This document shows, piece by piece, positions 35,510-46,947 of a stretch of DNA of 64,000 nucleotides. Position 1 is the first letter of the stretch, and each line of letters opens with the position of its first letter. A program made the translations under genes and the position numbers. The notes under the pieces were generated by a model. The model was not told where the DNA came from, did not search any database, and saw only the letters and a list, made by a program, of their open reading frames with translations. Source of the stretch: Solea solea (taxonomy: Eukaryota > Chordata > Actinopteri > Pleuronectiformes > Soleidae); the NCBI RefSeq assembly GCF_958295425.1, contig NC_081143.1:24621281-24685280 (forward strand), given 5' to 3'.

Positions 35510-37378
35510 TTATACATTTGCATGATTAGCAATTACACAACTCTGGTGATATGAAGCAAAAAAACCAACACAAAAAAGGATAGGACGGGCCTGTCCGCAA
35601 CCTGAATTTAACAGAGGGGTGAGGAGAGGATACTTTCAAATGTAAAGCAATTAAATGTGTCTGACGTACAAATAATGTGACTTTGTTTCTTGACTGAACA
35701 CAAACAGAACAATAACATCGAAGACAGCAGAAAAAACGATCTAAAAGGTTCCATATTTGCGTGTAAATTGAGTGAAAGTGATGCACAAAGCAAACCGAAA
35801 CGCTTTCTTTGGTTAATAAACTAAAAGAGGGCTGTGAATGTGTTTCTGATGGAGTGAAGCTGTTCTCTTCCTGCTCTAAATCTGAGGTGTAAAAAAGTGA
35901 TGGATTTACAGCTGCCCCAGTGCAGTGATTCAACGCTCTTGTCATGATGTGCTCATCTGAATGAAGCTTTTATTCAGAGATGATGAAACAGTTCCCGAGT
36001 CTGCAGTTTATCCCTCATACTTGTGTGTTTTTTGTTTTTTTTTAAGTTCATACTCCTAATTTTTTATGGCTTTTCTGTGCCGGGCGTTTTTCCCTCTGCA
36101 GTTTTTTTTTCATTTTTTTCCCCCTCGGTCTGAAGTTCTTAGAAACCATTCATGTTTGGAGAACTCCCTGTAATTCATGTTAAGTGTATTCAAAGAGGTT
36201 TTTAAGGAAGCAAAGAAAAAAGATGCATGTGTTTATGTGTGCATGTGCGTGAGCAGTTCTGGTGTATACATAAACAGCTCTTTACTGGGCCCGCCACTGT
36301 GAGAGCCTATAAGCGCAGACACGTCATGTGCCTGGGACTTTAACTGAGGAGGAAAGACCAAAATGAAAGAGAAGCAAAGAAAAAGAAGCTAAAAACTGTC
36401 CTCTATACTGTCGCTATTACAAGGGGCCTATTTACAGCTCCATGAGAAGTCAATTTAAAACATGTAAAGGAATTACATAAATCCAAGTGAGACAATGGGA
36501 CATTTTTTTAAAAGTTCCACATCTACACATTACTTAGGCAAACAAGTCGTTTGGTTGTCTATTATTAAAGTATTATTAATTCTGAATTCATCCACGACTA
36601 CTGAATGTGAATCTATGAAATTATGAAAATATCAGGATCCTGCAAAGCAAAAATCCTTCAGCTGAACCTGCAGTTTTAGGCCCGATCCACACAGAGACGG
36701 AACACAGCACATACAGTATGCCAGGCCTGTAAGTGGCGCTGTAACGTTGCTACAACAGAAACAGAGAAGAAGTCATTGTACACGTTACAATACATACAGT
36801 ATAATCACAGAAACAGAGACAGAGTGAACCAAGCTAAAGGAGAAGGAAGCGCAATAAAATAAAGAAAATTAAAGTTATCATAAAGCAAACAACAACGTTG
36901 CCAACTGACTTTATATTTAACAACTTTTCAGACCACGTGGCAACTTTGTTTCCAAGAAAGCAACAATTCTAGTGACTTTCTGGTATAAACCTAACCACTT
37001 TCCGAGAAGGAAATGGCCGGTTCGGCCACAAGAGTGAGCTTCATCTGACTGTATTTACTGCGGGCGGAGAGTCGGTCAGACTGTAGACACAGAGCGAGAG
37101 GCAGAGAAACACTGTGACAACACAGACAACACACAGATGAGAACGAGCTGTGGATGTGCAGTGCAGCTGCAGACTCTGTGTTTTTAGTTTTTGTTTCTCC
37201 TTTAGTTACTTTTCTCTGAGAGTAGTTGGCAACACTGCCAAACAATCTTCAAACACAAGAGAATTATGATGACGACGGTATAGAGATGTCATCGCTCTCC
37301 ATGAAAATGCAAGGGCTGCATTTTGAGATTTACCCACTCTGGACCCATTTTCAAAAAATACTGTTCCAAGGCTGGACC

Positions 37379-37628
37379 ACACGGGTGGTGTAGTGATTAG
37401 ACCCGGGTTCATGACCCGGTCAGAACAAAGGCCTTTCTGCATGGAGGTTGCATGTTGTATGTGTGCATGGGTTTTCTCCAGGTTCTCCTGTTTCCTCCCA
37501 CAATCCAAAAACAGTCCCCAACGTATGGAGATTAGGTAAATTGGACACTCTAAATTGACTATAGGTCATAGGTGTGAGAGTGGATGGTTGTTTGTCTCTA
37601 TGTGTGTCCCTGAAGATGGATGGATGGA
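37379..37628 (+). repeat. SINE: tRNA-like head plus L2-type 3' tail
   Basis: It opens GGTGTAGTGATTAG (A-box-like), then GGGTTCATGACCC (B-box-like). The standard fish L2-type tail follows (GGTTTTCTCCAGGTTCTCC, TTTCCTCCCACAATCC, AAATTGGACACTC), ending in GATGGATGGATGG. The tRNA-like part does not fold as a functional tRNA. Confidence 0.7.
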
Positions 37629-39339
37629 CTGTTCCAGGGCTCCCAAAGCACCATTATCATGTTGATGAATCGCTCATACGATAAAAACATCTATGCATAT
37701 TCACCTGAAACACTGGTTTCTGTGTGGAAAGGCCCTTTAGATGATGATTGCGATATTGCAATTCATGACTTTTCATGACTGACTGGTGAAGGGTCACACA
37801 CCCTATGGTCTTGCACAGGGAGGAACCCCCACCTAATGTCTTGTGTCCAAACCATGGTTGTTTTATGTAAAACTCAAGACAAGTGACAAAGAAAACTACT
37901 TGTGTTGGTCATTCGTCCTCTTACTGTTCTGAGATCCACGTATCTTCACCCTGTTCTGGTATATGATCGGCTGGAGCTGAGTGGAGTTGTTAGTAATTCA
38001 TATCTGATTTTGGAGCCTCTGGAACGTTGGTCAGGGAGCTTTTGTGAGTTCACTCTTGAACCAGCCTTTTGTACACTCGTCTATGCGTTTAATCACAGGG
38101 GCTGTGGCCTGAAATTAAATTAGCCACTTATAAGCTTCCACAAGATCATGATAGGGCACTAAAGGAGGTGGACACCCTCGACACAAATGTGTGTGTGTGT
38201 GTGTGTGAAGTAGAGACATTTGTGTCTCCCTTGCCAGGCACAGATTACAGACGTGTGGATAAATTTCAATCCCGTAGACGGATTCAAGTCTCAGTCAACC
38301 CTGTGAAGGCCAACGGTGAGGTCAACATGTCACATGACCCTGACAAACTGAATCAGACAGGCAGTTTCTGACAGGACCCCACACACTGAGTCAACCCCCC
38401 ACTTCCCACCACTGCTTTTCCCATGGGGGCTGCTGTGTGTAGGATTTAAAGCATATGTATGTATGTAGTAATTATTCAGTCAATAAGACTAATAAATGAA
38501 AAGTGCATCAATACAGGAACCTCTGTGTCTAAATGCATCTAAATGCACTTTGAACTAATTGATGTCCTGTCTTTTCATTTTATGAATTGGTTTAATGAAG
38601 CTGATTTGCTGTTACTCCCTCATTAAATTGATACACACAGCTTGAGGACCGTGGGTCGAGATGAAAATGAGATAGTAACTGAAAGCTCTGGAAAAAGCCG
38701 ACAGTTGAGATTTGACAGTTTTCTGGCCAAAAATATTTTAACAATTATGCAACTTGAAATCCCAGAAACGAGGCCGTAAATGTTTAATTGAAATTGTTCC
38801 AGTTTTAATCGCAATTTCACATTTAAATCACAGTAACAGCTGACCTCGGGCGCTGTGCCTGCGCAAGCTCAATGGTATTTTTGTTTGAAGATAAAAATAG
38901 ATAATACCAGACGGCCGTCGAAATGTGGCTTTCTGACAAAATTTCATTAAATCCGGGGCTTTTCCCTTTCTCTATTCATAAAAATGAAAAAAAAAATCCC
39001 TGGTCACATGAAAATGCAAAAACAACTGTGTGTCAAAAGTGCAGTCGAGCACTGCACGCCAACGCAACGGGCGGAGACGCTGTATCACCCCAACCGTAAA
39101 ACCATGATGACCAGAGTTAGGAGTTAGTGGTCATTACAAACAAAGATCCATCCATGTGTCATCCATTCATTCATTCATCCAGATATCTTCATATTCATAC
39201 ATCTAAGTATTCATCCATCAACCTTTATACAGTACATCACCCACAATTATTTCATAGTGAGGACACTCGTAGACATAGCCCAGGGGTGTGCCAGATTTGA
39301 TAATGTGAAAATCTCCCGGGGTCCCAATTCAAACCTTTT

Positions 39340-40030
39340 TTTTAAACAATAAATGTTACAAACAAACACACTGTTTCATAATAATTTAATTGTTAATGTC
39401 ACAATGACGGACACATGGCCAGACTTTAGACATGCCTGCCCTAGCCCCGTACCCTAACCTTAACCATCACAACTAAACGCCTAACCATCACCCTTAACCC
39501 TTTAACACCTAAAACTTAAAATGTCCCTCTTTGCCAATTTTAACCCTAAAAGTGTTTTTCCAGAATAACTTACAATATCTGGCAGTTATTTACAATTTAC
39601 TGCATCTTAATAAAGTGTATTAACAATTTAAAAAAACGCTGCATGTTAAATTTAAACATGAGTTTTTGTCTCAATGTCCAAAAACATGCCAAAACATGGA
39701 AACTATTTATAGATTTTTTTTTCCAATTCTATCCTCTCTGGTGGCAAAGACGATGATTCTCCAGCTTCCTGCACCACCACGTCTCGGCTTTGAAGTTCTC
39801 AGCTTCCAGAAACTGGTGGGATTTTTCTGTTGCGTAATTACAGTATTGCAAAGTGCGCTTGAACAAAGCCTGATTCTAACCCAAACCCTAAAACCAAGTC
39901 TTAACCCTCAAAAAGCCCTTTTAAGACATGAGAGAACCTAAGGACCATCCAAAAATGTCCTCACTTTCCCCAAAATTGATTTGGTCCTCACAAAGATACC
40001 CATACAAGAACACACACACACACACATACA
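39340..40030 (+). repeat. CCCTAA-like interspersed repeat, copy 2, with CA run
   Basis: GCCCTAGCCCCGTACCCTAA, CTTAACCATCACAACTAAAC, ACCCTCAAAAAGCCC and a terminal (CA)n at about 40010-40026 are in family order. A diverged or inserted part lies between 39560 and 39830. Confidence 0.6.
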
Positions 40031-40782
40031 GATGAATATATGAAGGTGTGAATGCAGAGCCCGGTAGGATTTGGACAGAAAACACTAAACCTCATGTTTT
40101 ATTGGCTGCTGTTAATAACAAAGAACTCGCAATGCTGTCAGGCCCGTCACGCCTCATCTGCACCTAAGAATGTGTCTTTACTGCACTGAGACTGGAGCTC
40201 GCTCTCCTTCCCACACACTGGAGGTCACAGGTCTCTCTTCACAACATGCATACCATGTCAGCTCACATACTCCGATATACTTTTTATTCAAACAATTCCC
40301 CTCGTCCTCCCTCCTTCACGGACACAATCCTGAAATCCTGGGCCAAAGCATGACCCACCTCTGCAAAGTGCCCAGCTAAACCTGCTCTAAAGCACTGCTG
40401 ATTCAAAAAAGACCTCGGCTTCAGTTGTCCTTGGTTGGCACAGCACGGTGCACATCTGTGAACAAAGCAAGACACCATCTGAAAAGGTTGACTCCTATCA
40501 CAGCTGAGCCACCGGTCCCGTCCAACATTCATTATTATTCATCTGCTTTCTTCTCACACATCGAGAACATTGGTGAAGTCACGCAAATTTTGCTTTTTTA
40601 TTTACATGGATTCGGCACATGAAACCCAAAACACATGTTTGTTCTTTGTAACCACACGACCTCGAGCCAAACCTCCCAATCCATCAAAAAACAGTGACTA
40701 GGTTAACGTGGTTCATTAATCTGACTATTGACCATAATTCTAAGATATTATTCAGGTTATGAGAATATGACATTCATACACA

Positions 40783-41038
40783 AGCCTCTTTTCCACCGTA
40801 GGAGAAAAACCTTGGCGTGTTTCCACCGAAATTACCGAGGGGGAAACTTTCCATTCACCAAAAGAAGTACCTACTCTGACTTTGTTTCGGTCACATGTTA
40901 CCGACTCGGAGTGTCGTTTTCCGGAACTTTGAAGTGTGGTGGAAACACACACCACACAGATTACCGGGAATTCTTTTCCCCAGGTAAATAAGTTCCTGGT
41001 TATAAAAGTTCCTGGAAATGTTGGTGGAAAAGGGGGCT
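40783..41038. mobile_element. MITE with ends AGCCTCTTTTCCACC / GGTGGAAAAGGGGGCT
   Basis: Inverted ends of about 15 bases enclose about 225 bp rich in TTCC and GGAA blocks, with repeated GTTCC-like motifs. The short ORFs over it are artefacts of repeat composition. No exact target duplication was found. Confidence 0.65.
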
Positions 41039-42620
41039 ATAGTCTTATTGTGACTAATCTACACTGCAGTGAACAGACTTTTGGGTTTAGAAGTCTTCTG
41101 GATTCCATTTTAATGTGTCTACTTTACTTTAGTACATGAGATTAACCAAAAACTGCTACTCCATTCTTGTTTTTATCTCCTCTTACATTGGTGGTCAGAG
41201 TGTAACGAGTACAAGTCGAACAGAAAATGAAAGTCTTGGCCCACATTTCCGCTGTCTTCGTGCAGGAACCCCCGTGAATATTTGCTGTTGCCCCCCCCGG
41301 AGGCTAGTTCATCACCAGATTGTGTAGCCAGTTTTTCTTTCCCAGATAACTGTCCGTGTCGTCTGTCATTTTACAAAACTTGATTCATATTCGACATGTT
41401 GAGTTACATCTATTGGACAAATGAAAGTGTTACTCAACACTTTGTCGTTTCTGTTAAAATATTCTTCTTGCTTAGGAAAATGTCATATTTGTTCATGCAT
41501 TGCAATTTGTCCAAAAACACATTCTCCCAGTTGCTTTCTTGTTTGCTTAAATTGATGCACCTCTTTCTTGTCTTCTACATAGAATCTTGAATTCTCCAAG
41601 TCATGCATGAATACATTTATTTGGCATAAATGGAAGATAAACTAAGTAAATAAAATAAATACTTCACCTCAGAATTCACGTTACATACAGTAGGTTCTCC
41701 AACACACTTGTAAGTGAAGGGTTTTGTAGTTTTGTGCAAAGTATCAAGTCTTAAAGTATAAATGTCTAGTTAAAAAAAAATACAAAAAGCTTTTTCGGTT
41801 TAGCAGCCACGACCAGCTAAAAACAAAAGTTAAATTTGGACATTGGACTCATGTGTTCAATAAAAGGCAGATTTTATGTTTAAATATATCTTTGTAGTCT
41901 CTCTTCTCTCATTCTTCTTCCCGTTTCATCTTAATTAAAACAAGGTTAACAGCGTGCACTGCAGTCCTCTCGACTACACGATGTGGTGCGGCAATAGAAA
42001 AACAAATATTTCTCCACTGTCTTTTTTCCTTTTTTAAAATCTGCTTTGAGCTTCGACAGCACTCCATTCCTCACACTGAAAATGTGACGTTCTCGTTCTC
42101 CTTTATTGTCAAACTCTTCATGTCAACACCGATTTATTTATCGCAACGACAGCACGCAACCTTGATTAAATACACGTCTGAGTCCTTTGTCAACTCTAAA
42201 AACAGCACTGTTTGACGTTGTAACTTCCCCAATGGCCTGAAGAAATACTGCAATGGCCACAGTGGAAATATTCGTCCTCAGCCTCACAGGAACCACACTG
42301 ACTGAGGCTTTCTGGTTTTGAAGAAAACACATCTTTCAAAATGCTCTCTGCTAGAGTTGCATCTGATTTATTCAAATGTGACAGCAGTGGGTTTAAAAAA
42401 AGAGACTTTTACGAGTAGCATATGTTTGCATAGTTTTTTTATTGCAATAATTAATAATGTCGTATTCAGAATAAGGTCAGCAGTCAGATTATTGGTGTTC
42501 ATGTTAACATAGCTGTTGAAATTAATGTGGACACGTTTGAAAGATTCAGCTTTTCCCAATCTCAAATATGCATGCATTTGTACGTTTGTATGCTTCTTCT
42601 AAATATTTGGTCGCTATGAC

Positions 42621-42775
42621 AGTTGCTTTAAAGCAGAACTTTGCAGGATTTTTACCCTAATTTAATAGCCTTGGAGTCATGTGAGATTGGGGGCAGTCTC
42701 CACTCGCCCTACCATCTGTTAACGGAAAAACCAGCCTTGCAAGATCAGGGTCACTGGCCCCGAAGTCCTCAAAAT
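42621..42775 (+). repeat. Inverted-pair repeat, copy 1
   Basis: This segment matches the reverse complement of 60970-61110. Shared blocks are GCTTTAAAGCAGAA-like, GTCTCCACTCGCCCTACCAT and CCTTGCAAGATCAGGG. It is a common fish interspersed element of uncertain class. Confidence 0.65.
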
Positions 42776-44794
42776 CAGGAGGTCTTACGACATCTAGCGA
42801 GAAACCCAAATACACACGAGTAAGCCTTGGACCGTAAAAATATGTTGTCCAAAACTGTATGGGGAGCTCCGTAGAGAAGAAAGGTGAATAATGATGCTGC
42901 AAGACATCGGTATGGACAAAGTTCCTTTTTATTGTCTTATAGAACATGGACAGTGGAAACTTCTGTAATGTAAGAGCAGAAAATTCAGAACGCAAACTGT
43001 CAAGTGGCATCTCAAACCTTTTCCGTGACCCTTCACTCCAACTATGAGCGGCTCAGAGGTCGAGGCCATGCCACCTGCAGGGTCGTCTCCATGGTATTTG
43101 TGTGTCGTTCTAAAAAAAGGCCCAGAGGTGAGGAGGGGGGAGAGCGGGCTGGTCTCCGTTTCTTGGAAAAACAGTTTAAGAAACAATCAATCTGACGAGC
43201 CCGTCAACTCTGTAATCACCCTGTGTTCTCGCCAACTGCTATGAAAACAGCGCCGCTCTTAAAATTAGCCTTAAACTGACAACATTACTGCAATGGCTGC
43301 TGAAATTAGATCAGTTTTCAAGAAACGGTCAGAGATATAAATGACTTTATAACAACAATGAATTTGCCATCTGTGTCTGAACAGCCACAGAGTAAAGTGG
43401 AGATGACGAGGTGGCGAGATCTGTTCAACGATTTGAAGAAAGAACTGTGCGTAACTGCTAGAAAATGCATGGACAGACACAATCCTTTTAGGGTTGTGAT
43501 GTTTGAACCACATGCAGGACATCGCACAGGTGACTGTTCAAAGTCTACCGTAACTTCTCTAAGTCTAGAGAAGGTGCCAAAGTCTAGTTCTCTATCAGAG
43601 AATGGGATTTACTTTATGCTGAGGGGTTATTATGGATTTATTCATCTATAACACCAACATTACCTACTCCAGCTATAATCTAACCCCAACATGTATGATG
43701 TGGAGTACCTGAAGTAAACCCATGCAAACCAAGTGTACCACAGCAGCCAGGTAGCTTATTGTCTTAGCATGAAGACTAGAAATGGAAGGATGGTGATTTG
43801 AGAAGGTCTGCAGAACAGTATTTGCGTTTTCTTCATATCTGTGAGAGTGTGAACGTTCTACGTTGAAGTTTAAAATACTATGGTTTTGGAGGATGGCAGT
43901 GTTGTGCACATGTGTGTGCCTGTCCAATATTTGGCTCAACTGGCTCATAATGTTTGATACAGACCACATGGAGATTGCAAAAATTGGGGAAAACAAAAAT
44001 GTAAGTGATTTTAAAAAGCAAAAGTCAGTTGGGTTTGCTGTTGTGAAGCTGTGATGTCTGCTGCTGCAGCGGTAAAGAGCAAATGTATGTGAATATGTCA
44101 CTTTTACTTTTAAATAGACCACATGAATCAGCACAACATGCATTAAGAGCTTTCAATGGAGCCCAAAATAGTTCATGAAAGTTTCTCATTACATAAATAA
44201 GCCCAATAAATACGTGACAATGGAGTCTTCAGTGAGAGCCAGCAAAGACTAAACAGACCACCTCACAACAGCTTTGACTTATTATTCTGTTTGTCAGAGA
44301 AAAGACAGACTGAGGAGGGGACGGGGTGAAATGGGCTAATGATGACAGCCTTTATTGTTTCATCTCTTCTTTCTCTTGTCCTTCATCTGTTCATTTAAGG
44401 CGTTTCAAACACGATTGTTCACGAAGGCCACGGCAACGCTCATAAAACTGAATGGATCGATAGGAGACAAAAAGACGTATGATAAGAAATGGGTGGGTGG
44501 ATTGTGGTTGGTTAGATGTAAAGAATGAAAGAGCAAAAGTAAAGGAAGATGGGAGGATTCCCCGGGGGGGAAGAATCAGTGAGGCGGAAAAGCAGGACTG
44601 AGATAAGTATGTAATGAGAGATGAGAAAATGAAAGAGAGGAATCAAACATTTTGTTGCCACATGACAAAATGGTGCTGACAGATAAATATCAGCCTAATT
44701 ATTTCCTCATTGTGCTCCTCACTTCAAACGGTGCAGTATTTTAATTATGTGTGATGTAACCTCTTTATCTGTTCATAATAAGGTTACAATGCAG

Positions 44795-44865
44795 GGAATT
44801 AACCTATCCCAACATGCGTGTGTTTGGACTGTGGGAGGAAACTGTCGTACCATGAGAAACCATAA
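44795..44865 (-). repeat. L2-type tail stub
   Basis: AACATGCGTGTGTTTGGACT, then GTGGGAGGAAACTG, the common middle of the L2-type tail. Only about 70 bases remain. Confidence 0.5.
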
Positions 44866-46283
44866 AAAAAGTCCCTTGATTTGGACCAAGAAACTGTGAT
44901 GAGTTTTGGAATGAGCTCATCCCAAGGAATAAAAGCATCATATTATCTTTCTTGACTGTCAGTGTCCCCTGTGCTGTTTGTTTTTCATGACTGATATTAC
45001 CCACCGCTGAGTGCAACTCACTGTTATGCCCCGAGAGCTGTCAAAATCCATTTCGACATATGTAATAATCCTCTTCATCACTCCTTCTGTTTCATATTAA
45101 AGCTCCAATATCCAACACTGGATGTTGGACCTTACAAGACATCACCCGGCTGCCAACTGCTCCAGTGAGAGTTGACGATCACAGCCCGATTAAGTCATTT
45201 AACAATATTTCACAGACCATTTTTCCAGACACTTCCAGATTGATTCTTGGGCACTGACCAATGAGGAACTGGTATCAATCTGGTACTTGTTCTTCTTGGT
45301 ACCCCTCCTAAAAAGAGCTAGAGGCAGAAACTCCTTGACAAAACAAAACGTGAAGAATTGATTTGAACCTCACATGTGATGTTTCAATGCATAAATAATA
45401 CAGTATCATCATCCAGGTAAACAGCAGTTTCTTTGTGTGCTGTGCAGACACACTGACAGTAGGTGAATATCGTCTGTCATCATCTCCGACTGCCTTCTTT
45501 ACTTCTATACAGCGATGCATTCATGGACTTAAGCCTCAGGCCATCACCGTTTTTATCTCTTACTGAAGTGAAACAAGTATATTTTACGCCACATACTGTG
45601 TAGTAAAGAGGTTAGACCACCAGTGTTGTTGAACTTGGCCGTCTTTCAATACACCAAGCAACCTTTTTATAACAAACTTTGACATCTGTGTGCACCGACT
45701 CGTTTGCGTTCCTGTAAAATTGTGTTTTTGGTATTTTTTTTTTTCAAAGCGCACTGCAAAAGATTTTCAAATCTGTGTGCGTTACTCAATAACAGAACAC
45801 TGCCAAGTGCACAGAGACAACAACATCAAGAGTATCACATTTCCTTGACAGTGTTTTTCTCTCCCTCTCTCGCAGGTAAATCTGTCATGAATGGAACATT
45901 GAGGCTTTTGGTTAAACACAGATGATCATGAATAATTTTGTAATAACACAACCTTTTTATTAGACCATGTAGCTACCACACACTTGCACAATCCTAAATA
46001 CGGATTTTTAATCCTAAATCCTAAAACACGCAACTCCCAACAAGTGCCAGTCGTGAGGGAACTCCACCTTCCACCTGTTTTTATTTATTTATCTTTTGTT
46101 CCTTGTGCTCATTAAATCCATCCATCCATCGTCACCTCTTCATCCTCCACCTCCTTGAACCTCAATCATGACATCATTGCTGTCTCCTGTTTGTTGCTCA
46201 TCTCCAACTGCTGTGGGCCAACATATCCAGCATTCCCTGGGGACAACGGGCCATTGCCTGCTTTGCCTATAATTTTCCAAAGC

Positions 46284-46320
46284 CCCTGTATACACCAATC
46301 AGCCACACAACACCTAAATA
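46284..46320 (+). mobile_element. Short terminus-like fragment of a Tc1-type repeat
   Basis: TATACACCAATCAGCCA near 46287 is the usual head of a common fish Tc1-like family. Only a few tens of bases are recognisable before the match is lost. It lies beside the minus-strand relic of another family. Confidence 0.35.
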
Positions 46321-46417
46321 AGTGGCAGTAGTGGCAGTGGGCGTGGTCTCCCACTGCTGTCGCCTATTTTGCTTCTTCGTTGTACCTAGGTCTTATTAGA
46401 GTGAATGTCTAGAGTTG

Positions 46418-46690
46418 TCTTTGTATCAGTCTGACCATTCTCCCATGACCTCTGTAATCGACAGGACATTTTGATGGAGCTCTTTTTCAGACCATTCTTT
46501 GAGAACACATGAGATGGCTCTGCATGAAAATCCCAGAAGAACCACAGTTTCTTAAGTACTCAACCAGTATGGCACCAACAAAGTCAGATGAATCCCCTCT
46601 GAATCCCCCTCCATCTGAACTTCAGCAGGTTGTCTACATGACTACATGTATTGAGTTGTGATTGGCTGTGATTGGCAGTTGAACTGGTCT
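46418..46690 (-). pseudogene. Tc1-like DNA transposon relic, 5' part of transposase
   Basis: Read on the minus strand, this matches in order the start region of a second fish Tc1-like family. An upstream segment before the start codon is followed by a helix-turn-helix region with the series SDF, LGFS-like, TTIS-like, EWS-like and RMVRL, carrying many substitutions and indels. The rest of the transposase is absent. A sequence near 46381-46405 may be the remains of the other terminus. Confidence 0.5.
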
Positions 46691-46901
46691 TAATGGTTAG
46701 CGAGTCTATACTACACTGTTGTATCTCATCCTTTTAAATTCTAATCATGTTGTTTTGAGGCAACATTCCTGAATAATATGAAACAAAAGTATGCTACAAA
46801 CTTGACAGACTGGTCATGTGTTGTCCGTCTACTTGTCTCAAAAGTGAACAAGTCTATCGTAACTCCAAATTAAATGCTTGTGATTTTCTTTTTCTTTGCA
46901 G

Positions 46902-46947
46902 TCGGGCTACAGAGACAGTACAGCCACTTCAGCCTCAAGCCCTTTCA
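46902..46947 (+). CDS. Candidate internal exon 'C' (46 bases)
   Basis: Seen: a textbook acceptor (TTTTCTTTTTCTTTGCAG, AG at 46900-46901) and a good donor (GTGAGT at 46948). Two frames are open. Joined directly to exon B it reads LGLQRQYSHFSLKPF. Joined to exon B2 it reads SGYRDSTATSASSPF, which looks like a disordered Ser/Thr-rich linker. Both continue without a stop into the candidate terminal exon at 57344. Without transcript evidence the frame cannot be chosen. Confidence 0.4.

Larger units (their letters stand above)
34758..46901. other. Long non-coding tract, possibly intron
   Basis: If the split-gene model is right this is an intron of about 13 kb. It holds the listed repeats. A repeat-free stretch at about 38600-38880, with several TTTAATTG/TTTAATC-like words, could be a conserved element but cannot be tested here. 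Confidence 0.45.

Noticed and set aside
37379..37420. tRNA gene
   Set aside because: A- and B-box-like words are present but there is no cloverleaf, and an L2-type tail follows, so it is a SINE.
43358..43651. 97-codon ORF with protein-like start
   Set aside because: No family recognised, no acceptor or convincing donor, and antisense ORFs of similar length. Too weak to call.
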